Positions 27,180 through 38,350 of a DNA stretch of 64,000 bases are shown one piece after another. This stretch comes from Rhodospirillales bacterium (GTDB taxonomy: Bacteria > Pseudomonadota > Alphaproteobacteria > Rhodospirillales > UBA2165). Made by a program: the position numbers and the translations under genes. The DNA lies in NCBI GenBank assembly GCA_022823235.1, contig JAJDXO010000009.1:1-64000 (forward strand). The letters run 5' to 3'. Within the stretch, counting starts at the first letter, position 1. Every line of letters starts with the position of its first letter. Under the pieces are notes generated by a model, which saw only the letters and a program-made list of their open reading frames with translations, was not told the DNA's origin and searched no databases.

Positions 27180-29819
27180 ATGCAAACGACAAACGATATC
27201 CGGGCGGCGTTCCTCGACTATTTCGGCCGCCACGATCATGAGATCGTGGCGTCATCGCCGCTTGTGCCCCATAACGATCCGACCCTGCTATTCACCAATG
27301 CGGGCATGGTCCAGTTCAAGAACGTGTTCACCGGGCTCGAACAGCGGACCTATTCGCGCGCCACCACCTCGCAGAAATGCGTCCGCGCGGGCGGCAAGCA
27401 CAATGATCTCGAGAATGTCGGCTATACGGCCCGGCACAATACGTTTTTCGAGATGCTGGGCAATTTCTCCTTCGGTGACTACTTCAAGGACCTCGCCATC
27501 GAACTCGCCTGGAACCTGGTGACCAGGGAATACGGCCTGCCCCGGGAAAAATTGCTGGTCACCGTATTCGCCGAGGATGATCAGGCGTTCGACCTGTGGA
27601 AGAAAATCGCCGGTCTCCCGGACGAGAAGATCATCCGAATCCCGACCAGCGACAATTTCTGGTCCATGGGCGACACCGGACCGTGCGGGCCGTGTTCGGA
27701 AATTTTCTACGATCACGGCGACCAAATTCCCGGCGGCCCGCCCGGCAGTCCGGATGAAGACGGCGACCGGTTCGTGGAAATCTGGAACTTGGTGTTCATG
27801 CAGTTCGAGCAGGTCACGCCCGATGACCGCCGGGACCTGCCTCGTCCATCCATTGATACCGGCATGGGGCTCGAGCGCATCTCGGCGGTGATGCAAGGCA
27901 CCCATGACAGTTATGAAATTGACTTGTTCCAGGCGCTAATCCAGGCATCCGCCGATGCGGCGGACGTACCGGCCGACGGTGATCATGCCGTTTCTCACCG
28001 GGTGATCGCCGACCATCTCCGGGCGTCGAGTTTTCTCATCGCCGACGGCGTTTTGCCGTCGAATGAGGGCCGCGGCTATGTGCTCCGGCGGATCATGCGG
28101 CGCGCCATGCGCCACGCGCACATGATGGGCTGCGGGGAACCGCTGCTCCATAAGCTGGTGCCGGCGCTGGTCGGACAGATGGGGCAGGCGTTTACGGAAC
28201 TGGGCCGCGCCCAGGCGTTGATCACCGAAACCCTGGAATTGGAGGAAACCCGCTTCAAGCGGACGCTGGATCGGGGGCTCAAACTCCTCGATGACGAAAC
28301 CGGCGGCATGAGCGAAGGCGATTCCCTCTCCGGCGAGGTCGCCTTCAAACTCTATGACACTTATGGATTCCCCATCGACCTGACCCAGGATGCGCTGCGG
28401 GCCCGCGGTCTGTCCGTCGACACCGCCGGTTTCGAAGCCGCCATGGAACGGCAGCGGGAAGAAGCCCGCAAGGCCTGGGCCGGGTCCGGCGAGGCGGCCA
28501 CCGACGAGGTTTGGTTCGAAATCCGCGAGGAAGCGGGAGCAACCGAGTTTCTCGGTTACGAAACCGAAGCCGCGGAGGGCGTCGTCCATGCGCTGGTCGT
28601 GGACGGCCGACGGGTGGACAGCGCCTCCGCCGGCCAGGACGTCGCCATCGTGGTCAACCAAACGCCGTTTTACGGCGAGGCCGGCGGGCAGCAGGGGGAC
28701 CAGGGCGCTATTTCGTCGGATGGCGCTTCCATACTCGTCGATGATACGCAGAAGAAGTTGGGGGACCTCACCGTTCACATGGGCGCCGTCGAGGGCGGTG
28801 AACTCAAGGTCGGTGACGAGGTGCGGCTGAACGTCGATGGAAATCGCAGGACCTCCCTGAGGGCCCACCACTCGGCTACGCATCTGCTGCACGAAGCGCT
28901 GCGCCGCCGGCTCGGCGATCATGTGGCTCAAAAAGGCTCGCTGGTCGCCGCCGACCGGCTGCGGTTCGATATCTCCCACCCCAGCGCCGTCCCGGCGGGG
29001 GATTTGGCCGAGGTGGAGAACCAGGTCAATGATCAGGTCAGGGCGAATTCCGAGGTGGTCACCCGCCTGATGACGCCGGAGGAAGCCATTGAGGCCGGCG
29101 CCCTCGCCTTGTTCGGAGAAAAATACGGCGACGAGGTTCGCGTCGTCTCCATGGGTTCGGGCGAGAACCAGGCATTTTCGACGGAGTTGTGCGGCGGCAC
29201 GCATGTGGCGCGAACCGGCGATATCGGTTTGTTCAAAATCGTCGGCGAAAGCGCGGTCGCCGCCGGTGTTCGCCGCGTCGAGGCGGTGACCGGTCCGGCG
29301 GCAGAAGCCTATGTGGCCGACCTGTCGCGCTCGCTCGCCGCAACCGCCGATCTGTTGAAAAGCTCGCCGGACCAGGTCCTGGATCGAGTCAACAAACTGA
29401 TCGAAGAACGCCGGGATCTCGAGAAGCAACTCGCCGATGCGCGCCGCGCGCTGGCAACCGGCGGCGGCGGAAACTCGACGGACATCAAGGAAATTTCGGG
29501 AATCAAGTTCGCCGGGAAATCGCTGGAGAATGTGCCGGCCAAGGACCTCAAGAGCCTTGCCGACGATCTCAAGAAACAAGTGGGGTCCGGGGTCGTGGCG
29601 CTGATCAGCGTCAACGAAGGGAAGGCATCCCTGGTCGTCGGCGTTACGGATGACCTCACCGGCAGTCTCGATGCGGTAAAACTGGTAAAGGCCGGTTCCG
29701 AAGCGGTCGGCGGCGGCGGCGGCGGCGGCCGGCCCGATATGGCGCAGGCAGGCGGCCCCGACGGCAGCAAGGCGGCTGACGCGCTGGCCGCGATTGAAAG
29801 TATGATCGCCGGGTCATGA
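27180..29819 (+). CDS. alaS: Alanine--tRNA ligase
   Basis: It charges tRNA-Ala and edits mischarged Ser/Gly. The 879 residues begin with the class II catalytic domain ([20 protein letters not shown]; motif-2 region [24 protein letters not shown]). The editing domain carries the zinc motif [12 protein letters not shown] and CGGTH, and a C-Ala domain ends the protein. A run of seven glycines precedes RPDMAQAGG, where relatives often have a Lys within the Gly stretch. The start codon is the ATG at 27180. The stop overlaps the pyk start by 4 bp (ATGA). Confidence 0.97.
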   Translation: MQTTNDIRAAFLDYFGRHDHEIVASSPLVPHNDPTLLFTNAGMVQFKNVFTGLEQRTYSRATTSQKCVRAGGKHNDLENVGYTARHNTFFEMLGNFSFGDYFKDLAIELAWNLVTREYGLPREKLLVTVFAEDDQAFDLWKKIAGLPDEKIIRIPTSDNFWSMGDTGPCGPCSEIFYDHGDQIPGGPPGSPDEDGDRFVEIWNLVFMQFEQVTPDDRRDLPRPSIDTGMGLERISAVMQGTHDSYEIDLFQALIQASADAADVPADGDHAVSHRVIADHLRASSFLIADGVLPSNEGRGYVLRRIMRRAMRHAHMMGCGEPLLHKLVPALVGQMGQAFTELGRAQALITETLELEETRFKRTLDRGLKLLDDETGGMSEGDSLSGEVAFKLYDTYGFPIDLTQDALRARGLSVDTAGFEAAMERQREEARKAWAGSGEAATDEVWFEIREEAGATEFLGYETEAAEGVVHALVVDGRRVDSASAGQDVAIVVNQTPFYGEAGGQQGDQGAISSDGASILVDDTQKKLGDLTVHMGAVEGGELKVGDEVRLNVDGNRRTSLRAHHSATHLLHEALRRRLGDHVAQKGSLVAADRLRFDISHPSAVPAGDLAEVENQVNDQVRANSEVVTRLMTPEEAIEAGALALFGEKYGDEVRVVSMGSGENQAFSTELCGGTHVARTGDIGLFKIVGESAVAAGVRRVEAVTGPAAEAYVADLSRSLAATADLLKSSPDQVLDRVNKLIEERRDLEKQLADARRALATGGGGNSTDIKEISGIKFAGKSLENVPAKDLKSLADDLKKQVGSGVVALISVNEGKASLVVGVTDDLTGSLDAVKLVKAGSEAVGGGGGGGRPDMAQAGGPDGSKAADALAAIESMIAGS

Positions 29820-31231
29820 GGCGCTTTCGATCGGCGAAAATTCTGTCCACCCTTGGTCCGGCCAGTGACACGGCCGAGACCATCGAGGCGCTGTTTTTGG
29901 CCGGCGCCGATGTTTTTCGCCTGAATTTCAGCCACGGCTCTCACGAAGATCATGCCGCCAAGCTGGAGATCATCCGGGCCATGGCGCGCCGTCATCAGCG
30001 GCCGGTGGGTGTCGTGGCGGATATGCAAGGACCCAAGATTCGCGTTGGGGCATTCGCCGACGGCGAAATCGAGTTGGTCATCGGTCATTCGTTTACGCTC
30101 GATCTGGATGAGTCACCCGGCACATCCAAAAGGGTCGGCGTATCGAACCCGGAAGTCATCGAAGCAGTGGATAGCGGTGACGAGCTTCTCTTGAACGACG
30201 GCAAAATCCGGCTCCGGATCACCAAGCGCCTCAAGGGCCGGCTCGAGACCGAGGTCGAGGTCGGGGGCGTGCTCTCGGACCACAAGGGTCTCAACGTTCC
30301 GGGAGTCTCCCTGCCCATATCGGCCTTGACCGACAAGGATCGGGCCGATCTCCGGGCGGCCCTGGACATGGGTGTCGATTGGATTGCCTTGTCGTTTGTT
30401 CAACAGCCCGAAGATGTCGCCGAAGCGCGCAAACTGATCAGCGGGCGTGCCGGTGTAATGGTCAAACTGGAAAAGCCGCTGGCGATGCTTCGGCTTCAGG
30501 AGATCGTCGAGTTGTCGGATGCGGTGATGGTGGCCCGCGGCGACCTCGGGGTGGAGGCGCCGCCCGAAGACGTTCCGGGCCTGCAGAAGAGGATCATCGA
30601 TTGCGCCCGGCAAACCGGGAAACCCGTCGTTGTTGCCACACAGATGCTGGAATCCATGATCCATGTGCCGCGTCCCACCCGGGCCGAGGCGTCCGACGTG
30701 GCAACCGCCATCTTCGATGGCGCGGATGCGGTCATGCTGTCGGCGGAGACGGCGGTCGGCGACTATCCCGTCGAGGCGGTCGAGATTATGGATCGCATTA
30801 TCGCCAAGGCCGAGGAGGATCCGCACTACCGCAATCTTATCGAAGTGACCCGTGCGGTTCCCGAGGCCACCGACGCCGATGCCATTACCGCCGCGGCGCG
30901 CCAGGTCGCGGAAACCATATCCGCGGCCGCGATCGCCACGTTTACCAGCACCGGTTCGACGACGTTTCGAGCCTCGCGGGAACGGCCGGGCGTGCCCATT
31001 CTCGGTCTGACGCCCAACGTCGATACGGCGCGGCGGCTTCAAATCGCCTGGGGCGTACACCCGGTCCTGACCCGCGACGTGACGGATTTCGGCGAAATGC
31101 TCACCCGTGCAAGCCAGACGGCGTCGGAAGAGGAGTTTGCCAAGGCCGGTGATCGGCTGGTGGTGACCGCGGGCGTGCCGTTCGGTACGCCAGGGGCCAC
31201 CAACATCCTTAGAATTGTCTGGGTCGAGTAG
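29816..31231 (+). CDS. pyk: Pyruvate kinase
   Basis: Converts phosphoenolpyruvate and ADP to pyruvate and ATP. The 471 residues have the expected order: [17 protein letters not shown], substrate loop [25 protein letters not shown], the K+/Mg2+ site region [11 protein letters not shown] and [10 protein letters not shown], signature TQMLESMI with [16 protein letters not shown], and a C-terminal allosteric domain. It overlaps alaS by 4 bp, an operon link between translation and glycolysis that is also seen elsewhere in this group. The next gene starts 20 bp later. Confidence 0.96.
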   Translation: MRRFRSAKILSTLGPASDTAETIEALFLAGADVFRLNFSHGSHEDHAAKLEIIRAMARRHQRPVGVVADMQGPKIRVGAFADGEIELVIGHSFTLDLDESPGTSKRVGVSNPEVIEAVDSGDELLLNDGKIRLRITKRLKGRLETEVEVGGVLSDHKGLNVPGVSLPISALTDKDRADLRAALDMGVDWIALSFVQQPEDVAEARKLISGRAGVMVKLEKPLAMLRLQEIVELSDAVMVARGDLGVEAPPEDVPGLQKRIIDCARQTGKPVVVATQMLESMIHVPRPTRAEASDVATAIFDGADAVMLSAETAVGDYPVEAVEIMDRIIAKAEEDPHYRNLIEVTRAVPEATDADAITAAARQVAETISAAAIATFTSTGSTTFRASRERPGVPILGLTPNVDTARRLQIAWGVHPVLTRDVTDFGEMLTRASQTASEEEFAKAGDRLVVTAGVPFGTPGATNILRIVWVE

Positions 31232-31251
31232 ACTCTGGCCGTCGCGTACCG

Positions 31252-32124
31252 GTGAGCGAACTGTTTCCCATCATCGCGCCCGTGCTGCTGGGTGTCATTC
31301 TCGGATTTCTCTGGGGTAAGCGTGGGCTGCCCTATGATTCCGCCTTCATCTCGAACCTGGTGTTCAACCTCGGCGTTCCGTGCCTCGTGTTTGCGACGCT
31401 CACCCGCATCGATATCGAAATCGGCGCGTTCGGAATCATGGCCGGCGCCGCATTGGTCGCGTTGGCCGGATTTCTTGTTGCCACTTTCCTTCTTTTGAAG
31501 ATTTTCGGGCTCAAGCAGAAGACCTATCTGGCGACGGTGATGACGCCGAATACGGGCAATGTCGGTCTGCCGCTTTGTCTGTTGGCATTCGGCGGAGAAG
31601 GGCTGGCGTTCGGCATCATCGTGTACTCCCTGGTTGCCACCACCCAATTTACGTTCGGTCTGGGGATGGCGGCCGGCACCGCATCGCCCCGCGAGTTCGC
31701 GCGCATTCCGCTGATTTACGCACTTGCCGCAGCCTTGATTTTCGTCCTGACCGGCACCAAGCCTCCCTTGTGGATTGCCAACAGCACCAAACTCATTGGC
31801 GAAATGGCTATTCCCCTCATGGTCATCACCCTCGGAGTCTCATTGGCCAAGCTCAAGTTCGTCAATGCGTGGACCGGCTTGGGACTTTCCGTATTCCGCC
31901 TGGCCATGGGGTTCGGCGTTGGATTTGCGGTCGCCGAGCTGTTTGGCCTTGAGGGTGTCGCCCGGGGCGTTCTGATTTTGCAAAGCGCCATGCCGGCCGC
32001 CATTTTCAACTATATGCTGGCCATGCAGTTCGACAACGAGCCCGGGAACGTGGCCGGGGTTGTCTTCATCTCGACGGTGATTTCCTTCCTGACCATGCCG
32101 TTCCTGTTGTCGTTCGTGTTGTAA
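31252..32124 (+). CDS. AEC-family (auxin efflux carrier-like) transporter
   Basis: A 290-residue integral membrane protein with about ten hydrophobic helices, beginning with FPIIAPVLLGVILGFLWG. Conserved AEC features include FNLGVPCLVFATL (crossover region) and MTPNTGNVGLPLCLLAFG in the middle helix, then PAAIFNYMLAMQF near the C-terminal crossover. Relatives move malonate, malate or other small carboxylates by secondary transport; the substrate here is unknown. The start is GTG at 31252, 20 bp after pyk, so it is probably part of the alaS-pyk transcript. Confidence 0.85.
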   Translation: MSELFPIIAPVLLGVILGFLWGKRGLPYDSAFISNLVFNLGVPCLVFATLTRIDIEIGAFGIMAGAALVALAGFLVATFLLLKIFGLKQKTYLATVMTPNTGNVGLPLCLLAFGGEGLAFGIIVYSLVATTQFTFGLGMAAGTASPREFARIPLIYALAAALIFVLTGTKPPLWIANSTKLIGEMAIPLMVITLGVSLAKLKFVNAWTGLGLSVFRLAMGFGVGFAVAELFGLEGVARGVLILQSAMPAAIFNYMLAMQFDNEPGNVAGVVFISTVISFLTMPFLLSFVL

Positions 32125-32174
32125 TCGCAGGCGCAGTCGGGCTATATCCGCGATCGGCATTACCTGGGGTTCCC

Positions 32175-33155
32175 ATGTCAATCCTCGTCACCGGTGCCGC
32201 CGGATTTATCGGCTTTCACGTCTGCCAGGCATTGTTGGATGCTGGCGAGGCGGTCGTCGGGATTGACAACCTCAACGACTATTACGACCCGTCCCTGAAG
32301 GAGGCGCGGCTCGAACTGCTGACGGCCCGGGACGGTTTCGATTTTCATCGATTGGATATCGCGGAGCGGGACGACATGATGGCGCTGGCGGCGCGCCATG
32401 AATCGATAGACCGCATCGTGCATTTGGCCGCTCAGGCGGGTGTCCGATATTCGCTGGAAAACCCGCACGCCTATCTCCGGTCGAATATCGATGGCCAACT
32501 CAACGTGCTGGAGATGTGCCGGCGGCTTCCCGATTTGAAACACTTCGTGTTTGCCAGTTCCTCGTCGGTATATGGCGCCAACAAAGACCTCCCGTTCGCC
32601 GTTAAAGACCGGGTTGACGATCCGATTTCCCTTTATGCCGCCACCAAGCGAAGCGGCGAACTTATCGGCAATTCCTATGGACGGCTGTACGGCATCCCGA
32701 TGACCGGATTACGGTTTTTTACCGTTTACGGGCCCTGGGGACGGCCCGATATGGCTGCTTTTATCTTTACCAGGAAGATTCTGGCCGGCGAACCCATCCA
32801 GGTCTTCAATCACGGGGACATGCGGCGTGATTTCACCTACATCGACGATATTGTCGCCGGCGTCCTCGCCTGTCTGGAGAAAGCGCCCCGGGCCGGCGAT
32901 GGAGCCCCGCCGGTCAGACTCTACAATCTGGGAAATCACCGATCCGAGCCGCTGACCGATCTGATCGCCCTGATCGAGCAGGAGCTTGGCATGGCGGCGG
33001 AGGTCGAGTTGCTGCCCATGCAGCCTGGCGACGTTCAGGAGACCTACGCCGATATCGAGACCGCCCGAACGGACTTGGGCTTTTCGCCGTCGACGAATAT
33101 TGCCGAAGGTATTCCCCGTTTCATCAAGTGGTACCGCGAGTATTACGGCGTTTAG
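32175..33155 (+). CDS. NAD-dependent sugar-nucleotide epimerase (UDP-glucuronate 4-epimerase type)
   Basis: A 326-residue extended short-chain dehydrogenase/reductase. It has the Rossmann motif VTGAAGFIGFHVCQALL, the coenzyme signature GIDNLNDYYDPSLKEARL, typical of CapI/UDP-GlcA 4-epimerases, the catalytic SSSSVYG with YAATK (Tyr-x-x-x-Lys), and the substrate-binding FTVYGPWGRPDMA. It probably supplies UDP-galacturonate for capsule, LPS or exopolysaccharide, although no glycosyltransferase gene is adjacent. Its 3' end overlaps that of the convergent acyl-CoA ligase by 4 bp. Confidence 0.88.
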   Translation: MSILVTGAAGFIGFHVCQALLDAGEAVVGIDNLNDYYDPSLKEARLELLTARDGFDFHRLDIAERDDMMALAARHESIDRIVHLAAQAGVRYSLENPHAYLRSNIDGQLNVLEMCRRLPDLKHFVFASSSSVYGANKDLPFAVKDRVDDPISLYAATKRSGELIGNSYGRLYGIPMTGLRFFTVYGPWGRPDMAAFIFTRKILAGEPIQVFNHGDMRRDFTYIDDIVAGVLACLEKAPRAGDGAPPVRLYNLGNHRSEPLTDLIALIEQELGMAAEVELLPMQPGDVQETYADIETARTDLGFSPSTNIAEGIPRFIKWYREYYGV

Positions 33156-34939
33156 CGGTAGAGCGCCTCAAGCGCGGATCCGTATTTTTCAATGACCTTG
33201 AAGCGCCGGACCTTGAGGCTCGGGGTCATCATCTCGTTCTCGATGGTAAACGCCTCGGTTGCGACGATGAACCGCCGGATCCGTTCAATGGTCGAGAGCC
33301 CGCTGTTCACCCGGTCGACGGCTTCCGCCAGCGCGTCGACAAATTCCTTGTTTTCGGCCAGGTCTTCAAACTTATCCGTCACGCCGTTTGTTTCCGACCA
33401 CTGTTTGGCGAACTCCTCGTCCGGCACCAGTATGGCGACCAGATGGGGACGCTTGTCGCCGTACACCATGGCTTGGGCAATTTCCGGTTCCAGCGCCAGA
33501 ATACCCTCGACTCTCTGGGGCGATATGTTGTCGCCGCCCGAATTGACGATGATGTCCTTCTTCCGGTCCGTAATTTGAATGAAGCCGTCTTCGTCGATGC
33601 TGCCGACGTCGCCCGTATGCAGCCATCCGTCCCGGATGACCTCGGAGGTTGCCTCGGCGTTTTGCCAATAGCCCTGCATCACCAGATCACCCCGCACCAG
33701 AATTTCGCCGTCTTCGGCGATCCTGACCTCGGTGTTGATCACGGGCGGGCCGACCGTATGCATCTTGACCTTGTTGGGCAGGTTGACGCTGACAAGCGGG
33801 GCCGATTCCGTAAGACCGTAGCCCTGCAGTAATTTCAGGCCGAGCCCGGTGAAAAACATGCCGATATCCTGGTTGAGGGGTGCGCCGCCCGAGACCAATA
33901 CCCGGAGGCGTCCGCCAAAACTTGCTCGCACCTTGTCCCGGACCAGCTTGTCGACCACCCGGTCGACGACCCGTTCGCCGACGGTCAGCGAATCGGGATC
34001 GTGAAATTTCTTTATGCCCAGCTCGACGGCCTTGTTGAAAAGCTTCTGCTTCATGCCGCCCGCGTCCGCCACGCCCTTGGTTATCCGGCCGTACAAGAGC
34101 TCATACAGCCGGGGGACCGCGGTCATGACGGTGGGCCGTGCCTCCGGCATGTTGCGGCTCAGATGTTCGGCGCCCTCGGCGTAATAGATTTGGGCGCCGA
34201 TGGCGATCGGGAAGAATTGACCGGCCATGTGTTCATAGGAATGTGACAGAGGCAGGAAGGACAGAAACACTTCCTCACCGAGCCCCATCTGTTCGAGCGC
34301 ATGCGTCGCGCCGGCGCAGTTGTGCAGGATCGCCCGGTGAGACAGCATGACGCCCTTGGGCGCCCCTCCCGTTCCCGACGTGTAGATGATGACGGCGGTC
34401 CGATCCGTGCCGATGTCACGGGCGGTCTCGCGAACGGATTCCGAATTTTCCCGGCCCCGCTCGAGTATGGCCGGCCATTCGAGCAGTTCGGCGTTCACCG
34501 GCTGATCGGCCTCGAGTTGCTCCATGCCGATGACAAATCGCGCGCCGTCGGATTGATGTGCGGCGGGAAGCAGGTTTTCCGCCAGTTTCCTGGTCGAGAC
34601 CAGGGCGCCGACCGCGCCTGAATTAGACAGGATGTGGATATGATCGGAGACGAGATTGGTGGTGTAGGCGGGGACGGGAATCGCGCCCGCCGACATGATC
34701 GCGAGCTCGGCAATCAGCCACTCGGGGCGGTTCTCCGACACCAGCACCACCCGGTCTCCTTCATCAACGCCAAGCGATTTGAGACCTCCGGCGAGTGCCG
34801 ATACGCTGCCGGCGGCTTCGGTCCAACTCTGAGACTGATAAGCGCCGTTTTCTTTCGCCCACAGGAAGGGTTTGTCCCCATGCTTCTCGGCCTGGTCGAA
34901 GAACATGGTCACAAGATTTGGCCAGGCGTACTCGGGCAT
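33152..34939 (-). CDS. Long-chain fatty acid--CoA ligase (AMP-forming)
   Basis: An ANL-superfamily enzyme of 595 residues that adenylates a fatty acid and transfers it to CoA. Motifs in order: AMP-binding P-loop IIYTSGTGGAPKGVMLSH, SFLPLSHSYEHMAG (a long-chain ligase hallmark), GGAPLNQDIGMFFTGLGLKLLQGYGLTES, LHTGDVGSIDEDGFIQITDRKKDIIVNSGG, and a C-terminal lid. The gene is monocistronic, divergent from pepF. Substrate length cannot be read from sequence. Confidence 0.9.
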   Translation of the reverse strand: MPEYAWPNLVTMFFDQAEKHGDKPFLWAKENGAYQSQSWTEAAGSVSALAGGLKSLGVDEGDRVVLVSENRPEWLIAELAIMSAGAIPVPAYTTNLVSDHIHILSNSGAVGALVSTRKLAENLLPAAHQSDGARFVIGMEQLEADQPVNAELLEWPAILERGRENSESVRETARDIGTDRTAVIIYTSGTGGAPKGVMLSHRAILHNCAGATHALEQMGLGEEVFLSFLPLSHSYEHMAGQFFPIAIGAQIYYAEGAEHLSRNMPEARPTVMTAVPRLYELLYGRITKGVADAGGMKQKLFNKAVELGIKKFHDPDSLTVGERVVDRVVDKLVRDKVRASFGGRLRVLVSGGAPLNQDIGMFFTGLGLKLLQGYGLTESAPLVSVNLPNKVKMHTVGPPVINTEVRIAEDGEILVRGDLVMQGYWQNAEATSEVIRDGWLHTGDVGSIDEDGFIQITDRKKDIIVNSGGDNISPQRVEGILALEPEIAQAMVYGDKRPHLVAILVPDEEFAKQWSETNGVTDKFEDLAENKEFVDALAEAVDRVNSGLSTIERIRRFIVATEAFTIENEMMTPSLKVRRFKVIEKYGSALEALYR

Positions 34940-35118
34940 CGGTTCCTCCTTGTTTTTTGCGCTCCCGGTTGGCTGCTATTTTATTGGTTGAGTCGTGACG
35001 ACCCCAAGAGCGTCATGATCCGGCCATTGCCGCACCCCGTATCCAGCCTTATATCGGTCGGGAAATCAACTGTTCACCGGACGGGCCGGCGACGGCCCGA
35101 ATATGAGGAACGACATTC

Positions 35119-36894
35119 ATGACATCCATTGCCGCCCATGAAGTCCCCGAATGGGACCTGACCGACCTTTACGCGGGTATGGACGACCCCGAACTCCGTT
35201 CCGACTTGGAGCGTGCGGCGGCGGACGCGGCGGCATTCGCCGACGCATACGATGGGCGGCTTCGGGGGATCGATGGTCCTGGTCTGGCCGAGGCGATCAC
35301 CGACTACGAGGCTCTCGGCGAGACGCTGTCCCGCGCGATGAGCTTCGCCCAGCTTATGTTTGCCGCCGACTCCTCCGATCCGGCGACGGCCCGGTTTTAC
35401 CAGTCGGTCAAAGAGCGCGTAACCGCGGTCTCCTCGCAGACGATCTTTTTTGAGCTGCAGTTGAACGACATTGACGATGCGGCCATGGCGGCTCTCATGG
35501 AGACGCCGGAGGTCAATCGATATAAATCGTGGATTCGGACGGTCCGTGAGTTGCGCCCACACCAGTTGTCCGATGAACTGGAACGGTTATGGCACGAAAA
35601 ATCCGTGACCGGCCGCGGTGCATGGAACCGGCTGTTCGACGAAACCATGTCGGCCATGCGTTTCGAGGTGGATAAGCAACGGCTCACGTCCGGTGAAGTA
35701 CTCAACATGATGTCGGATCCCGACGGCGCGCGCCGCGAGACCGCGGCCCGGGCATTTGCGGACGGGCTCGACCGCAATATTCGCCTGTTGGCGCTCATCA
35801 CCAATATTCTGGCCAAAGACAAGGAAATCGAGGATCGGTGGCGCAAATTTCCGCGGCCGGTGTCCCGGCGCAATCTTTCCAATCAGGTGGAGGATGAGGT
35901 CGTCGACTCTTTGGTCCGGTCCGTCAGCGGCCGATATGATGATATTGCGCACCGCTATTACCTCCTGAAGGCGCGGTGGATGGGGCTCGAAAAGCTTCAA
36001 TACTGGGATCGCAACGCGCCGCTGCCGGAAGCCCTGAACCGGGTCACCCCCTGGAATGAAGCCCGGGAGACCGTGCTCGGCGCCTACGGCGCCTTTTCCC
36101 CGGAAATGGCGGAGCGCGCGGAGGTCTTTTTCGACAGATCGTGGATCGATGCAAGGCCCCGGGAGGGCAAGGACTCGGGCGCCTTTTCACATCCAACGGT
36201 GCCGTCCGTTCACCCCTATATCCTGATGAACTACCGCGGCAAGACCCGCGACATCATGACCCTGGCTCATGAACTTGGTCACGGCGTCCACCAGACCTTG
36301 GCCGCGCCGCGGGGTCAGCTGTTGGCTGCTACGCCGCTGACCCTCGCCGAGACCGCATCGGTTTTCGGCGAGATGCTGACCTTCCGCGCCCTTCTCGACC
36401 AAGAGGACGATGCCGCGGCCAAACGGGTAATGCTGGCATCGAAGATCGAAGACATGATCAATACGGTGATCCGCCAAACGGCATTCTATGAATTCGAGCA
36501 GCAGGTCCATGACGAGCGACCCGAAGGCGAACTCAGCCCCGAGCGGCTGGGCGAGATTTGGATGTCCGTACAAGGCAGGAGCCTCGGTCCCGCCTTCGAG
36601 TTCGATCCATCCTATGCCTGTTATTGGGCGTATATTCCCCACTTCGTTCACTCGCCGTTTTACGTCTATGCGTACGCCTTCGGGGATTGTCTGGTAAATT
36701 CACTCTATGAGTTGTTCAAGGACGGGCACCCCGATTTCCAGGCCAAGTACCTGGAAATGTTGAAAGCCGGGGGTACGCTCCGCCACAAGGAGTTGTTGGC
36801 GCCGTTCGGTCTCGATGCCGGCGACCCCGGCTTCTGGAATCGCGGACTGAACGTGGTTTCCGGCTTCGTCGACGAACTCGAATCGACAATCTGA
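35119..36894 (+). CDS. pepF: M3-family oligoendopeptidase (PepF type)
   Basis: A cytoplasmic zinc metallopeptidase that degrades oligopeptides. The 591 residues contain an N-terminal oligopeptidase F helical domain and the M3 active site HELGHGVHQ (His384, Glu385, His388), with the third ligand Glu in the downstream TASVFGEMLTF. The C-terminal SPFYVYAYAFGDCLVNSLYELF helix is typical of PepF. The UbiB-like kinase gene follows 8 bp after the stop, so the two are probably co-transcribed. Confidence 0.92.
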   Translation: MTSIAAHEVPEWDLTDLYAGMDDPELRSDLERAAADAAAFADAYDGRLRGIDGPGLAEAITDYEALGETLSRAMSFAQLMFAADSSDPATARFYQSVKERVTAVSSQTIFFELQLNDIDDAAMAALMETPEVNRYKSWIRTVRELRPHQLSDELERLWHEKSVTGRGAWNRLFDETMSAMRFEVDKQRLTSGEVLNMMSDPDGARRETAARAFADGLDRNIRLLALITNILAKDKEIEDRWRKFPRPVSRRNLSNQVEDEVVDSLVRSVSGRYDDIAHRYYLLKARWMGLEKLQYWDRNAPLPEALNRVTPWNEARETVLGAYGAFSPEMAERAEVFFDRSWIDARPREGKDSGAFSHPTVPSVHPYILMNYRGKTRDIMTLAHELGHGVHQTLAAPRGQLLAATPLTLAETASVFGEMLTFRALLDQEDDAAAKRVMLASKIEDMINTVIRQTAFYEFEQQVHDERPEGELSPERLGEIWMSVQGRSLGPAFEFDPSYACYWAYIPHFVHSPFYVYAYAFGDCLVNSLYELFKDGHPDFQAKYLEMLKAGGTLRHKELLAPFGLDAGDPGFWNRGLNVVSGFVDELESTI

Positions 36895-36902
36895 GCAGGC
36901 GA

Positions 36903-38240
36903 ATGGCGGACGACGACAGCATCAGTGGGCGGGCAATGCGTTACGCAAGGGTCGGGCGGGCCGTCGGCGGCCTGGCGGCGCGGTTCGCGGGAGAGCGTTA
37001 TCTCGGCCTCAAACTGGATCGCTTGGAGCACGCGGCGGACCTGAAGGAGGCTCTCGGCGGCCTCAAGGGGCCGCTTATGAAGGTCGCGCAAATCCTGTCG
37101 ACCATTCCCAACGCCCTCCCCGGCGAATATGCAAGTCAGCTGGCCGAGCTTCAGTCCAACGCCCCCTCTATGGGATGGAACTTCGTCAAACGGCGGATGG
37201 CGGCGGAACTGGGGCCGGATTGGCAGGACAGGTTCGGCAGTTTCGAGCATAGCGCCGCGGCCGCGGCCTCCCTTGGCCAGGTGCATCGGGCCATTGGGCA
37301 TGACGGGAAGACGCTCGCCTGCAAGCTGCAATACCCGGATATGAACTCGGTGGTCGAGGCCGACTTGAAGCAGTTGAAGTTGGTGTTTTCCATCTACCGC
37401 CGCTACGAAAAGGCGATCGATCCCAGCGAGGTTCACCAGGAACTGTCCGACCGGCTGCGCGAAGAACTCGACTACGCCCGCGAGGCGAAGCACATGCAGC
37501 TCTATCGTCACATGCTGGCGGATGAGCCGGGTGTTCACATACCCGAGGTCGAACCCGATCTCTCCGCGGCCCGGTTGCTGACCATGGCCTGGCTGGAGGG
37601 CAAACCGCTTCTGGAGTTCGTGGATACCGATGTCGAGGCGCGAAACCGGGTCGCCTACAACATGTTCCGGGCCTGGTATGTGCCGTTTTACTATTTCGGA
37701 ATCATTCACGGCGATCCTCACCTCGGCAACTATACCGTCCGTGACGACCACACGATCAATCTGTTGGATTTCGGATGTATCCGGGTGTTCCAGCCCCACT
37801 TCGTGACCGGGGTCATCGATCTCTATACGGCGCTGCGCGACGGCAACCGCGACCTTGCGGTTCATGCCTATGAGACCTGGGGCTTCACCGGCCTCGATGA
37901 CGAGCTGATCGACATCCTCAACCTGTGGGCCGAGTTCGTCTATGCGCCGTTGCTCGAGGATGGCGCCCGGCCGATTCAGAGAGAGAAGGGGCAGTACGGG
38001 GCCGAAGTGGCGATGAAGGTTCGCCAGGAACTGGATCGGGTTGGCGGCGTACAGCCGCCGAGGGAGTTCGTGCTCATGGATCGGGCCGCCATCGGTCTGG
38101 GTTCGGTGTTCACCCATCTCCGCGCCGAGATCAACTGGCACCGGCTGTTCCACGAGCTCATCGACGACTTTGATGCCGAGAAACTTGGGCGGCGTCAGGC
38201 CGATGCGCTGGCGATGGTTGGCCTGGACGCCGGGGAATAG
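36903..38240 (+). CDS. ABC1/UbiB-family atypical kinase-like ATPase
   Basis: The 445 residues carry the family-specific KxGQ-like element (GGLKGPLMKVAQILST, with Ala in place of Gly before Gln), the Ala-rich loop AAAAASLGQVHRA replacing a normal P-loop, the ELDYAREAKHMQLYR helix, the catalytic-loop motif FGIIHGDPHLGNY and the metal motif LLDFGCIR. Relatives (UbiB, COQ8) support ubiquinone biosynthesis; this shorter form lacks the C-terminal membrane helices of UbiB and resembles the AarF subgroup. A COQ9-like gene lies 4 kb away, consistent with a quinone link, but no direct association is shown. Confidence 0.88.
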   Translation: MADDDSISGRAMRYARVGRAVGGLAARFAGERYLGLKLDRLEHAADLKEALGGLKGPLMKVAQILSTIPNALPGEYASQLAELQSNAPSMGWNFVKRRMAAELGPDWQDRFGSFEHSAAAAASLGQVHRAIGHDGKTLACKLQYPDMNSVVEADLKQLKLVFSIYRRYEKAIDPSEVHQELSDRLREELDYAREAKHMQLYRHMLADEPGVHIPEVEPDLSAARLLTMAWLEGKPLLEFVDTDVEARNRVAYNMFRAWYVPFYYFGIIHGDPHLGNYTVRDDHTINLLDFGCIRVFQPHFVTGVIDLYTALRDGNRDLAVHAYETWGFTGLDDELIDILNLWAEFVYAPLLEDGARPIQREKGQYGAEVAMKVRQELDRVGGVQPPREFVLMDRAAIGLGSVFTHLRAEINWHRLFHELIDDFDAEKLGRRQADALAMVGLDAGE

Positions 38241-38350
38241 GGTTCGCCGTAACTCCGATCCGCCAAAACCCGGATTCCTGCTTGGCAAACGGGCACTGAA
38301 TCGGCATTTTGTCGCCGGTTTTCACGCGTTTTCCCAACAAGGGGTTCTTG

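Noticed and set aside
27936..29579. 547-codon open frame opposite alaS
   Set aside because: Antisense shadow; alaS motifs are complete on the plus strand.
36705..38288. 527-codon open frame opposite the UbiB-like kinase and the end of pepF
   Set aside because: Antisense to two clearly conserved genes.
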